DNA of 64,000 nucleotides from Stenopsyche tienmushanensis (Eukaryota > Arthropoda > Insecta > Trichoptera > Stenopsychidae), in the NCBI GenBank assembly GCA_008973525.1, contig WACJ01000229.1:248001-312000 (forward strand), written 5' to 3'. Below are positions 48,080-57,744 of the stretch, one piece after another; position 1 is the first letter of the stretch, and every line of letters begins with the position of its first letter. The notes beneath the pieces were generated by a model. The model saw only the letters and a program-made list of their open reading frames with translations, was not told where the DNA came from and did no database searches. The translations under genes and the position numbers were made by a program.

Positions 48080-48450
48080 CACAATGCTGTGTCTTAATTC
48101 CAATGATTCAGAAAGAGCAATCTTACACGTTGAGCTCGGCGACAGACAGAGACAGAGAGAGTATCTTGCGTACACCGTACGATTGTATAGATCGTTAGCC
48201 CAATTTTATCGATCAATAATGATATGTGAATGATATGTATTTTTCTTATGTTTATGCAAAAAAATTACCGAATATTGTGTGCTATCGACAGTGTTAATTT
48301 AATTATTTATGGAAACCCAACAGCTTTACATGCATAATTAGCCTTGGATTAGAAATATTATAAAACCAATTACAGGATTTCATTTAATCATGTACAAACT
48401 TCATACGCGCTGCGACGATCCTGATAGATAAGTGGATTTGTACGGATTTT
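48080..48450 (+). repeat. Family A repeat, copy 11
   Basis: CACACAATGCTGTGTCTTAATTCC, ACGTTGAGCTCGGCGACAGA, GTACACCGTACGATTGTATA and GCGACGATCCTGATAGATAA are family blocks. About 85 bp of unrelated AT-rich DNA interrupts it near 48305-48388. Confidence 0.75.
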
Positions 48451-49702
48451 TTAAATTGCTCTTATTCACCAAATCTGTTCTATATCTGATTGTCTTCTTT
48501 GATATATAGAATACTATTAAACAAAAGTTATTTAAGTATTCGAAAACGTGATAATTTATAGTCCACAAATTCGACAATTTCATATATCAAACCCTAATAG
48601 CCACAAGAATAATTAAATTTTCTGCGAATCACAATCATATTTCATTCCATATACTGGGAATCGTCTAATTGGACGGTCAAAATGAACGATGAATATTACA
48701 CAGCCATGCAGGCCTTTGTCATGGACGTTAATCCAAATTACTCAATATTAGCCGGTTGTTTCGTTACATTCCGCTGCTACCACTATATGTCAATCAATCA
48801 GTTCCAGCATTTCTTGCCAAACCGGACAATCAATTGAAGAGCACTCCAGCGCCTCTCCACGTCCACCCAGAACAGGATATTGAATTAGAGCATGGACCTG
48901 CATGCCTAACATCCCTATAAAAACGGAATTTCGGAGAGATTCCCCAACGAAAAAAGTCGTTTAAGCTCATCGTGGTCATCCGACCTTTGAAATGCCGCGC
49001 TTTTGCTCGAGGATAAGAAGTCGCCGAAAGCTCTGAGAGTTGTGGTTTGTTGTGAATAACGAGCAAATGCTTCCTTTTGTGATCCTTATCGCTCGGACAC
49101 TAATTCGAATTGAAATATGACAGCTGTCAAAGAGCACGCACGCGGCGCTTAAGCGACTAATTTGCATTTAGCTCGTCACATTGCGGAGCCGACGTGTGCT
49201 AATTTTATATTGCAGATTTGTTTAAGTGCTTAAATCGCTTTGTCGGCAGTACACAATGCTTCGGCACTCTAAAATTAACAACAAAAATACTTTCGATAAG
49301 CATCGTGACCCTTATAGATCGATCTCATTGACCGATTGCCTTATCGACGATGAAGAATTTTTGATCGTATCGCCCTTTTACTTGAACGATTTTTTCGAAT
49401 TTAATGTCAAAACTACACAACTGAGATGCTGTAGGCGTCAACGGAAGCGATTTAAATCCATTCAAAATTTCCTGTAATTTTGACACTTGTATCAATGCTG
49501 ACAGTGATCATGTTCCATGTGGGTGGATCGATGGGAAACTCGTTACTTACATATGATCAAATGATATACTAAACGTGTTTTCTATTTCTTATTAATTATG
49601 TTACTTATCATAATATAATCGACTGAAAAAGCATTCAGAATCAAGAAATCAAAAACATGTTAGCCGAATCGACTAACATTAGCATTCTAGATTTAATTGA
49701 TA
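48451..49702. other. No confident gene; left flank of the gypsy element
   Basis: Frames at 48830-49167 (-) and 49226-49477 (+) have no known motif. The last 100 bp before the LTR continues into the hAT relic on the other side of the gypsy insertion. Confidence 0.35.
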
Positions 49703-49706
49703 AATC

Positions 49707-50370
49707 TGTTATGGACAGCGAGCTGGACTGGGCAAGTCCTACCGGCTGTGCCAAATTTTGTTATGGACAGTGAATGGAGTGGTGGTGCTTCAGTTAAACT
49801 TCACTTTTAATAAACTTGTATTTATTAGTAATTAATTTAACAATATACAGTATGTAAGAATCGTATGTCGTTATCGTTAATCAATAGCTCGAAGAGCTAA
49901 CACGAATTAATATTAGCTTTACGAGTGAATAGAGAATAATACTCTATGTATGAAAGATGGACGAAGTGCTTTATGTGTGACTGATGGATGAAGAGTGTTT
50001 GATGCATCTTCGAGTCTCCGCTTGTTTGTAGATATGGAGGATTCAAAGGTTTACATGAAAAAGTTCAAAGTTGATAGTACAATCGGTGGCTTGCCGACGC
50101 TTTCGAAGTTTGGTCAGCATAAAAACGAAAGATAAAGTTTCTTCGGTCGATACAAGTTATAATCGCTGTTGAAGATTAGCCAAACATATTAAAGTAGATT
50201 AAATATCTTAAATAGAAACACAGATATTAAACAGGATGTTGATTACATAACACATCGTCGAGTCTCCGACCATTTGTAGATATGGAAGATTTAAAGGTTT
50301 ACATGAAAAAGTTCAGAGTTGATAGCACAATCGGTGGCTTGGCGATGCTTTCGATGTCGAGTACATAACA
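49707..50370 (-). repeat. 3' LTR, 664 bp
   Basis: In plus-strand reading it starts TGTTATGGACAGCGAGC and ends GAGTACATAACA. A 52-bp edge duplication (49707-49758 with the repeat start at 49759) encloses a copy of the primer site at 49737-49753. Two diverged direct repeats of about 96 bp (50011-50106 and 50259-50355, both starting CGAGTCTCCG) make up the other half. Confidence 0.93.
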
Positions 50371-50381
50371 CCTCCCTCATT
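50371..50381 (-). promoter_or_regulatory. Polypurine tract for plus-strand priming
   Basis: On the minus strand AATGAGGGAGG lies directly before the 3' LTR start TGTTATG, the position and composition expected of the tract that primes second-strand DNA synthesis. Confidence 0.85.
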
Positions 50382-51698
50382 AAAAATAAACATATATGGA
50401 AAGAAAATATATGGTTTATGAAAGAAAGGGGGTATGTGACCAGTTTTAAGGTTCCGTACTTAAAAGTAACAATGATGTTAGAACAATAAGTTACAATGTG
50501 AAGATTTATAGAATTGACTGTGATAAGATTCTATATAAAGCTAAGAGGGTTTTCTTCCTCACTAGAAATGATACAAATTATGTTATACAATTATAATACA
50601 AAAATACGATGAACTTAATTCATAAGTTATGATAGGAATTATTAAATTTCAAAAGATTTTTTTTTTTTTTTTATATATACATATAAAGATATAATGAAAT
50701 AACATAAGACAATAAGAATTAGTGTTAGAAATAATACATTTTAGAAAATGGTGCAATTCAAGTCAATATTTAAGTAGAACAATAATAATATAATTATTCT
50801 GATGAACGTAAATAAAACACATTTTTTTTATTAATTTATTAAACATGAAAAGATATAAGAATGCTACAATCAGATATTAATAACATTAATTGTAGTTGAT
50901 ACATTGCTATAAACTTATTTGTCAAGTAGCGACGAAATATTTGGATACGTATTGATATATTAAATTTAAACACATTTTTTTTTTTTTATACGTGGTTCAA
51001 ATGGTTAGTTAATAAAAGTATACATTCATTTGTATATTATACGATTGGAAGGATATTACTTCTTTATTATAGTGATACGATAATACTTATATATGCTATA
51101 AATTGTAGTGAAAATTTATATAAAAAGAAATAATTCATTAGTTAGTAAAAAGTCATAAAAGTATTTATTGAGTATAGTGATAGAATTCATTTCTTATTAT
51201 ATTAATAATAATAATGCTGGTAATAATAATAATAAAAGAGTATACGATTAGCTTTAAGTTTGTCTGTTAATCGAAATTTAAGAAATTTAGAAAAATATTT
51301 TAATTTCAAATTATGCTTTTCTAAGCGTTCAAAGATTTTAGGAATTTTCCTTTTTTTTTTATTTCGCGAAGAGAATTGTTCTTGATAAAAATCTTAATAG
51401 ATTTTGGGATTTGTTTCGAGACGAAGGATGATCTTGATTTAGGAATCGCGGTGAATTTATGTTTTTATTTCGCGATGATATTTGATTTAGATATCGCGGT
51501 GTTCCGCTAAACCTGAGTAACAACCTGTAATCAATTAGATAATTTTATTCAGTTGATGTGCACTCTCATGTGCATTAGTCTCAATCGTGATATTTACGAG
51601 AGAATCGATGGAGATAATTTTGAAAGAACCAAATCGTTTTTTGAAGCTTTTCTGTCGAAGAATGTTTTTTGATTTATAATGGATTCATATGATTAAGT
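50382..51698 (-). other. Noncoding 3' internal region of the gypsy element
   Basis: Very AT-rich with T runs (about 50660 and 50980). No RT, RNase H or integrase frame is seen. At 51288-51345 a block (TTTCAAATTATGCTTTTCTA, AGCGTTCAAAGATTTT) repeats the ORF segment at 51898-51945, so the region arose partly by duplication. Confidence 0.65.
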
Positions 51699-53828
51699 TC
51701 AATATAAACTTAATAATTTAGAAATTAAGCTTGAACAGTTATCGCGTAAATGCGTACATATTAAATATGTCATTTTAGTAAAGTACGAGTAATATATTCC
51801 TAAATAAAGATTGATTGACACATAAAAGGATATTAATATAATTGAAAGCAATTGGATAGCAACTTTGCTAAAATGGAGAATTTTAAAATAATGCTTTAAT
51901 TTCAAATTGTGCTTTTCTAAGCGTTCAAAGATTTTGGAAAATTTATATTCATATGATTTAATAGGATCAGGGTATGCAACCATATTTTCCAAAGATATGA
52001 AACATTTAACGCTTAAAATTTTATTTATCTCTTTGTTGATTTCCGATTTGTGAATTTCTGTTTCACAATTAATTTTAGGATTTTTATTTGGAATAAGTAA
52101 TTTATTTTGATTTATATTATTTAGGATTTTATTATATGATGAGAATTTTTCTCGATTTAGATTTTTCTTGATTAATGAGAGTTTATCTCGATTTAGGATT
52201 TTATTATAAGATGAGGATTTTTCTCGATTTAGATTTTTATTATTAGATGAGAGTTTATCTCGATTTAGAATTTTATTATATGATGAGAAATTTTCTCGAT
52301 TTAGATTTTTCTTGATTAATGAGAGTTTATCTCGATTTAGGATTTTATTATAAGATGAGGATTTTTCTCGATTTAAATTTTTATTATTAGATGAGAGTTT
52401 ATCTCGATTTAGAATTCGCGTTTTATTATTTGATAAGAATTTTTCTCGATTTAGATTTTTATTATTAGATGAGAGTTTATCTCGATTTAGAATTCGCGTT
52501 TTATTATTTGATGAAGATTTTTCTCGATTTAGATTTTTCTTGATTGATGAGAATTTATCTCGATTAAGGACTTTATTATAAGATGAGGATTTTTCTCGAT
52601 TTAAATTTTTATTATTAGATGAGAGTTTATCTCGATTTAGAATTCGCGTTTTATTATTTGATAAGAATTTTTCTCGATTTAGATTTTTCTTGAATAATGA
52701 GAGTTTATCTCGATTTAGGACTTTATTATAAGATGAGGATTTTTCTCGATTTAGATTTTTATTATAAGATGAGAGTTTATCTCGATTTAGGATTTTATTA
52801 TTTGATGAGGATTTGAGTTCCACCAGCGTCTCGGTACATGATTTAGGGTCTGATTTTAATACAGCATTATCGGCACCAGTATCGATACGTAATAGAAAAT
52901 TATGCGATTTTGATTGATAACACTGGATGTCGACATGAGAAGTAGAATTGTTTAAATTAAGGATAGAATGATCTGTTTGGAGATCGTGAATATTCTGTTT
53001 CACGGCTTCAATAGATTTCAAATCACAAATAGGTATAAGATCAAAATTAGAGGTTTCTGGACATGCAGAAAAATAATGATTTGGAAGAATATAATCGTTT
53101 TGAGAATCCGTATGATTTTGAGGATTCGAGAGATTTTGAGAGTATGATTGGTTTCGAGGAATCGAATCATTTTTAAAATACGAATGCTTTTGAATTTTCT
53201 GATAACAATTAAACGAAGAATGACCAAATTTCTTACATATAGTACACGAGTTATTTGTAGGGTTTGAACGTTTTTCGCGGATGAAATTGTTGACGCTCTC
53301 TTCTTCAATGGCATATTCGGACGCCTCCTTGAATGATTTAGGATTTCTAGCCCGGAGAATTATATGATATTGGGGAAGTAATCCGATCAAGTATATTTGT
53401 AAGCCTACTTCGCGAATCATGTCTTGCTTTCCTTTTAATTCTATATTATTTATAGTATCGTTTCGTGCAGCTTGTAAAAGGTTTGAAAGATTTTTTTCGA
53501 AACGATGGGTAAACTCTAAAACGGATTCGTTTAATAGTTGTTGGCATGATTGCAATTCCAATAGAAGCTGGGAAAATTTTTTAGTAATTAGGAAATTTTC
53601 TTTTAAGAATTCCTTGTACGTGGGCCAGTCTTCAAAGTCTCTGGTACTCATGACCTGTTCCGCTTTACCGGTGACGCGACTTTGAATAAATAGAAAGATA
53701 ATTGGTTTCTGCGCATCGCTTGCTAATCGATATGAATGATCACAATTACGAATAAAAGAAGAGAGGTTGCCCGTACCATCAAATGAAGTTATGAATTGTG
53801 ATAAAAAATCTAGACTAATTTCAGCCAT
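51699..53828 (-). CDS. Gag plus protease-start polyprotein with long tandem repeats
   Basis: A 709-codon ORF starts at an ATG (MAEISLDFLSQF). Residues 1-190 look like a Ty3/gypsy Gag capsid region (SVLEFTHRFEKNL). A CCHC knuckle CTICKKFGHSSFNC at 195-208 fits C-x2-C-x4-H-x4-C and would bind RNA. FLLRIDTGAD at 311-320 is the start of the retropepsin fold with the catalytic DTGA, but the rest of the protease is missing. Residues about 339-564 are about 19 units of a 12-residue repeat, alternating LNRDKLSS and LNREKSSS types with NNK/YNK. After that, KIFERLEKHNLKLK recalls the RT segment following the YxDD box, then a hydrophobic stretch (IQLLSIILISFYVSINLYLG). Gag may assemble in the cytoplasm; enzymatic activity is not expected. 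Confidence 0.85.
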   Translation of the reverse strand: MAEISLDFLSQFITSFDGTGNLSSFIRNCDHSYRLASDAQKPIIFLFIQSRVTGKAEQVMSTRDFEDWPTYKEFLKENFLITKKFSQLLLELQSCQQLLNESVLEFTHRFEKNLSNLLQAARNDTINNIELKGKQDMIREVGLQIYLIGLLPQYHIILRARNPKSFKEASEYAIEEESVNNFIREKRSNPTNNSCTICKKFGHSSFNCYQKIQKHSYFKNDSIPRNQSYSQNLSNPQNHTDSQNDYILPNHYFSACPETSNFDLIPICDLKSIEAVKQNIHDLQTDHSILNLNNSTSHVDIQCYQSKSHNFLLRIDTGADNAVLKSDPKSCTETLVELKSSSNNKILNRDKLSSYNKNLNREKSSSYNKVLNRDKLSLFKKNLNREKFLSNNKTRILNRDKLSSNNKNLNREKSSSYNKVLNRDKFSSIKKNLNREKSSSNNKTRILNRDKLSSNNKNLNREKFLSNNKTRILNRDKLSSNNKNLNREKSSSYNKILNRDKLSLIKKNLNRENFSSYNKILNRDKLSSNNKNLNREKSSSYNKILNRDKLSLIKKNLNREKFSSYNKILNNINQNKLLIPNKNPKINCETEIHKSEINKEINKILSVKCFISLENMVAYPDPIKSYEYKFSKIFERLEKHNLKLKHYFKILHFSKVAIQLLSIILISFYVSINLYLGIYYSYFTKMTYLICTHLRDNCSSLISKLLSLY
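52137..52812 (-). repeat. Tandem 36-nt repeats inside the gag ORF
   Basis: About 19 units, each containing TCTCGATTTAG or a close variant, alternating between GATGAGAGTTTATCTCGATT and GATGAGGATTTTTCTCGATT types. Some two-unit blocks are repeated almost exactly (for example with AGAATTCGCGTTTTATTATT). All units keep the reading frame. Confidence 0.93.
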
Positions 53829-54227
53829 TATAATTGAAAAATACCTTTTAAAAGAAATTATATAGTAAGAAAATACGATACGATATATAGCACTTCCATT
53901 CCTGCCACTGGTTTCACAGATGATGGAGAACTGCAGAGATGATCACTGACTCCTATCGTTGAGGGTCTCAGCAGAATAGAGACATAACAATCGATTGAGG
54001 ATGTTATGTGATGCGAGTTGTTCCACTTAGCTGTGATGTCGTCTGAATCGATGTCTTCTTGGATGGAGACTATGGCGACGTCGAGGTCCTTCCGTAGAAT
54101 ATTTCCAAATAGTGCGATCCAAATACAGTGAGGGTATTTGCAGATGTTGAAGGATTGGAATCCACCTGAGTGATAGCTATGGTGACGACGATGGTTCTTC
54201 CGTAGCTATTTCCAGTTGTTCTGCGTA

Positions 54228-54244
54228 TCCTACCGGCTGCGCCA
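54228..54244 (-). promoter_or_regulatory. tRNA-Ser primer-binding site
   Basis: On the minus strand TGGCGCAGCCGGTAGGA lies 6 nt inside the 5' LTR. Its complement TCCTACCGGCTGCG plus CCA is the 3' end I know for insect tRNA-Ser; gypsy-type elements such as 17.6 and 297 use the same class of primer. Diverged copies (one mismatch) sit inside both LTRs. Confidence 0.85.
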
Positions 54245-55175
54245 ATTTTTTGTTATGGACAGCGAGCTGGACTGGGCAAGTCCTACCGGCTGTGCCAAAT
54301 TTTGTTATGGACAGTGAATGGAGTGGTGGTGCTTCAGTTAAACTTCACTTTTAATAAACTTGTATTTATTAGTAATTAATTTAACAATATACAGTATGTA
54401 AGAATCGTATGTCGTTATCGTTAATCAATAGCTCGAAGAGCTAACACGAATTAATATTAGCTTTACGAGTGAATAGAGAATAATACTCTATGTATGAAAG
54501 ATGGACGAAGTGCTTTATGTGTGACTGATGGATGAAGAGTGTTTGATGCATCTTCGAGTCTCCGCTTGTTTGTAGATATGGAGGATTCAAAGGTTTACAT
54601 GAAAAAGTTCAAAGTTGATAGTACAATCGGTGGCTTGCCGACGCTTTCGAAGTTTGGTCAGCATAAAAACGAAAGATAAAGTTTCTTCGGTCGATACAAG
54701 TTATAATCGCTGTTGAAGATTAGCCAAACATATTAACCTTTCCCTTACTGTGATAAAAGCAGCCGCGAGCAGCGGTGATGGAACATTTTTGTTGTTTATG
54801 AAAGTGATTTAAAAACCGAAAGAAGTGAATATTTTTAACTATATTGCTTTTATTGACTATATTTGAGGTTGAAATGTAACAATTTTTGTAATGTTAGCTC
54901 TGAAAAGTGTCTGAAAACGAGAAAAAAACATCGTAAATAGCCGACAGGCCCATCGCAGAAGACGACTTGCATGCTACTGAATGCGAGCTGGGAGTACCAA
55001 ACAAACGCCACGTGTAGATTAGATCGGTGCTTTCCAATCATTTGATCATATTTTTCATTGAATAAAAAGACAATGCGTATAAATACCACAAATATGTAAA
55101 AATATAATGTAACTGACATTGCCCATATTTATTTCTTTATTTTATAAGCAGCTTTTCCATAGTACGTAATAATAT

Positions 55176-55310
55176 AAAAATAAAATACACACACAAAAAA
55201 GAAGTAATAAAATATACACTAAAAAGTAATAAAATACACACACAAAAAAGAAGTAATAAAATACACACACACACAAAAAAGAAATAATAAAATACATAAT
55301 AAAATGTTAA
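55176..55310. repeat. Tandem AATAAAATACACACACAAAA array
   Basis: Three to four units of about 27-36 bp, TAAAATACACACACAAAAAAG with AAGTAA, of varying length, downstream of the transposase stop. Confidence 0.8.
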
Positions 55311-55319
55311 AAAATTAAA

Positions 55320-56362
55320 TTAAATTTGAAAAATATAAATTAAACGAAATATCTTTTTTGCGTTCATTCTCTCACAATAAGAACAAAATGTTTTTCTGTG
55401 TGTCGTGCAAACAGGTTTTTTACAAATACTGCAAACTAGCGTGCTCCTTTTTTTTTGTTGGAGAAGAGCAAAACTTGCAAGCTCTTGCCAACGTTCGGGA
55501 AGCTGTTGATGTTGATACACCGTCCTGAGAATTGCTTGTAATATTTATTATAGCCGTGTCAGGTGATACTTTTTGGTAATGGGACATTGCAATGTCAATA
55601 GCGGCTTGTTGTGGTTTATAAAGTTTAAACGCATTATTTTTTCTTTTCATAATGTTAGGTTTGACCAAATCCAAACTGAGCTCTCTGATAAAGCATTTTC
55701 GGCGACTTCTATCACTTTTCTTCCACTCAGGATACTTTAGAGTCCATAGTAAGTATGCATTTAGTGCTGCAATATCTATAATCTCCATGAAGATGCGAAA
55801 AGGCCATCTTCTCGTTGATCTCACGCACGAATACTCTGCCGTCATCTTGTCCCCTGTGTTCACCGCACCTTTGGTTTTATTATAGTGTAAAATAATGTTC
55901 GGTTTTTTATTGTTACTTTCATTTATTTCTCCATTATGAAATTGTGTAGTAAGGAGTATCACCGCCTTTTTTGTGGCACGTATGACACAAGAACTGTGGT
56001 AGGCGTGAAGCCAAAAATACTACCTCACGTTTTTTATCTGGCAAAAATTCTTTGGGTATCTCTTTTTTATTTTTCCTAAGAGTACCGGTCAGGGTCAATT
56101 TTTTTTCTAATAATTTAGCTGATGCAAAAAAATTATCTGTCGTTACTCCCCTATTGGTGCCGTATTGTGGTCGAACCATATCCATGACCACTCGAGATCC
56201 CTGAACGATTTCTCTCCGATTATCAACCAATCCGGAATATATGTGTAAATTAAATATATATGCCGTGGAAGAGTCAGCTGCTACCCAAATTTTTATACCA
56301 TATTTTCCAGGTGTGGATTTCATGTAAACCTGAAATGGACAATTGCCCCTAAATGTAAGCAT
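55320..56362 (-). pseudogene. piggyBac transposase, C-terminal half, frameshifted
   Basis: The upstream frame (56362-55934) reads KSTPGKYGIKIWVAADSSTA, LHIYSGLVDN, QGSRVVMDMVRPQYGTNRGV, TTDNFFASAKLLEKKLTLTG, TLRKNKKEIPKEF, the catalytic core of piggyBac proteins with Asp residues in VAADSS and TTDNFF. A shift leads to 55962-55420: KGAVNTGDKMTAEYSCVRST, RRWPFRIFMEIIDIAALNAY. GDKM replaces the usual VDKM, keeping that Asp. A second shift enters 55520-55320, which carries the Cys/His-rich tail CSICKKPVCTTHRKTFCSYC that normally binds the element's ends. The N-terminus is missing and the gene cannot make an active enzyme. Confidence 0.9.
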
Positions 56363-56439
56363 AATTACTTTTCAATTACGATTACTTTAGCCATTATAAA
56401 ATAAATATGTATTCTAAAAGTGTGATGAATCTCGCGGGC

Positions 56440-56480
56440 CGAAAAAATATTCAAGACGGCCCGTGGGTTGGCCACCCCTG
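56440..56480 (-). repeat. Stray hAT terminus (CAGGGGTGGCCAACC type)
   Basis: On the minus strand CAGGGGTGGCCAACCCACGG, continuing GCC, is the widespread Charlie/Tip100-type hAT end with its CGGCCCGCG subterminal motif following. Only about 40-50 bp is present, inside the piggyBac element. Confidence 0.6.
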
Positions 56481-57160
56481 GTCTAATTATTTATTTTATG
56501 CCTCCACGCTAAAATACCAAATAAGTATTAGGAGAACTAAGAATATTGAGTAAAAAATGAAGAAACACTGTACTTTGGAGATAATCCACACATCAAGGAC
56601 GTAATCAATGTGACTGATAAAATTCCATTCTGTTGATACGCAGTAAAACTAACAAAATTCCCGATTTACCGACAAATTATTTAATTCCGTCGCTGCAGAT
56701 GAATATTTATACACTATAATACTTTGATGTGATTCGTAATTATATTACGGAGGTGTACAAAAATTCGGAGCCCCGTATCTATTATATTTCATATAGATAT
56801 TCCCATTTAAAGAGTCACTGCCGACTATTCTCACCATCGGCAGGGAAAGGTTAAAGTAGATTAAATATCTTAAATAGAAACACAGATATTAAACAGGATG
56901 TTGATTACATAACACATCGTCGAGTCTCCGACCATTTGTAGATATGGAAGATTTAAAGGTTTACATGAAAAAGTTCAGAGTTGATAGCACAATCGGTGGC
57001 TTGGCGATGCTTTCGATGTCGAGTACATAACAAATCTATTAGAATCATAAAGCAGTGAAATTATTGATTTCAAGCGATCAAAATTCAATATCAAACGCCT
57101 TTGTTCGTATGAACACAAATTTTGATAGGGTGTTACTCTACGAAGAAAATGGAGAATAAT

Positions 57161-57369
57161 ATTTTCCTTTTTTCCTGAGGTTGCAAAAACAATATTTATG
57201 CTATCAGACGGTAACCGCAGCGTGAAAAGAGTTTTCAGCAACATGACTATGATTAAAATAGCTCATACAAGTTCCCCTGATACAGCAATGCTCAAAGCTT
57301 TGTTACACAGTTCGTGCAAAAACCATCTAGTAGACTTCAATCAACTGATGAGTTGCGGAAAGAAATAGC
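57161..57369 (+). pseudogene. hAT transposase C-terminal relic beside the gypsy insertion
   Basis: The frame reads FPEVAKTIFMLSDGNRSVKR, VFSNMTMIKIAHTSSPDTAM, LKALLHSSCKN and then stops. This follows the hAT dimerisation pattern (FPEVAK, S-V-x-R-V-F-S, L-K-A-L-L) but differs from hAT-B, so it is a different family. The gypsy element inserted about 130 bp upstream, probably within the same old transposon. Confidence 0.6.
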
Positions 57370-57509
57370 ATAATAAAGTCGAATATATAAGTAGTTTATA
57401 CATACGAATGTCGCTTTTAAATACAAAAATTCCATTTGGGATTATTTAAAAAGTACTATAAAGCAAGCGGATTGCCGTTAAAAAGCAAAACATGGCTGAG
57501 TTACCAAAA

Positions 57510-57730
57510 ATATATAGATCATTAACTCAAATTTATCAACTAATAATGATATAATCAATCGATTTCAAGTGTATTATTTATGTTTACTTGAAGACATTAC
57601 CGAATATTGTGTGCTATCGACAGTGTTTATTTATTTATATACAAGCTTCATACACGCTGCGACGGTCTTGACAGATAAGTGGCGGACATGCAAATTTAGC
57701 ATCTAAATTTATGATGATTCAAAGTTAATT
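57510..57730 (+). repeat. Family A repeat, copy 12
   Basis: TAGATCATTAACTCAAATTT, CGATTTCAAGTGTATTATTT, GTGTGCTATCGACAGTGTTT and GCGACGGTCTTGACAGATAA are family blocks. It is truncated on the left and ends where the foldback at 57745 begins. Confidence 0.75.
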
Positions 57731-57744
57731 ATTCAGATATTTCA

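Larger units (their letters stand above)
54737..56850 (-). mobile_element. Defective piggyBac element in the LTR, 2114 bp
   Basis: TTAA at 54733-54736 and 56851-56854 frames the element, and the uninterrupted LTR has a single TTAA there (50189-50192). The ends are CCTTTCCCTTACTGTG and, inverted, CCTTTCCCTGCCGATG, a short terminal repeat CCTTTCCCT. Inside on the minus strand are the C-terminal parts of a piggyBac transposase (55320-56362), a 30-bp-scale tandem repeat (55176-55310), a foreign hAT end (56440-56480) and a segment shared with hAT-B (56600-56850). The N-terminal half of the transposase is missing. Confidence 0.92.
49707..57032 (-). mobile_element. Gypsy-type LTR retrotransposon, non-autonomous, recent
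   Basis: Two LTRs (49707-50370 and 54251-57032, the latter carrying a 2.1-kb insert) begin and end TGTTATG..CATAACA and are flanked by the 4-bp duplication AATC (49703-49706, 57033-57036). Reading on the minus strand, the order is 5' LTR, tRNA-Ser primer site (54228-54244), gag-like ORF (53828-51699), about 1.3 kb noncoding, polypurine tract (50371-50381) and 3' LTR. RT core, RNase H, integrase and envelope are absent. The LTRs look identical by eye, so the insertion is young and must have used proteins from a related intact element. Confidence 0.92.
54251..57032 (-). repeat. 5' LTR, 664 bp, interrupted by piggyBac
   Basis: LTR sequence occupies 54251-54736 and 56855-57032, which together give 664 bp, exactly the length of the other LTR, with no difference that I noticed by eye. 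The insert 54737-56850 plus one TTAA accounts for the remainder. The embedded primer-site copy is at 54281-54297. Confidence 0.93.

Noticed and set aside
52137..52812. Repeat block as a CRISPR array or satellite
   Set aside because: Units are contiguous without unique spacers and keep the gag reading frame, so they are coding tandem repeats.
53018..53314. 98-codon frame inside the gag ORF
   Set aside because: Another frame of the 709-codon ORF, with a composition typical of shadow translation.
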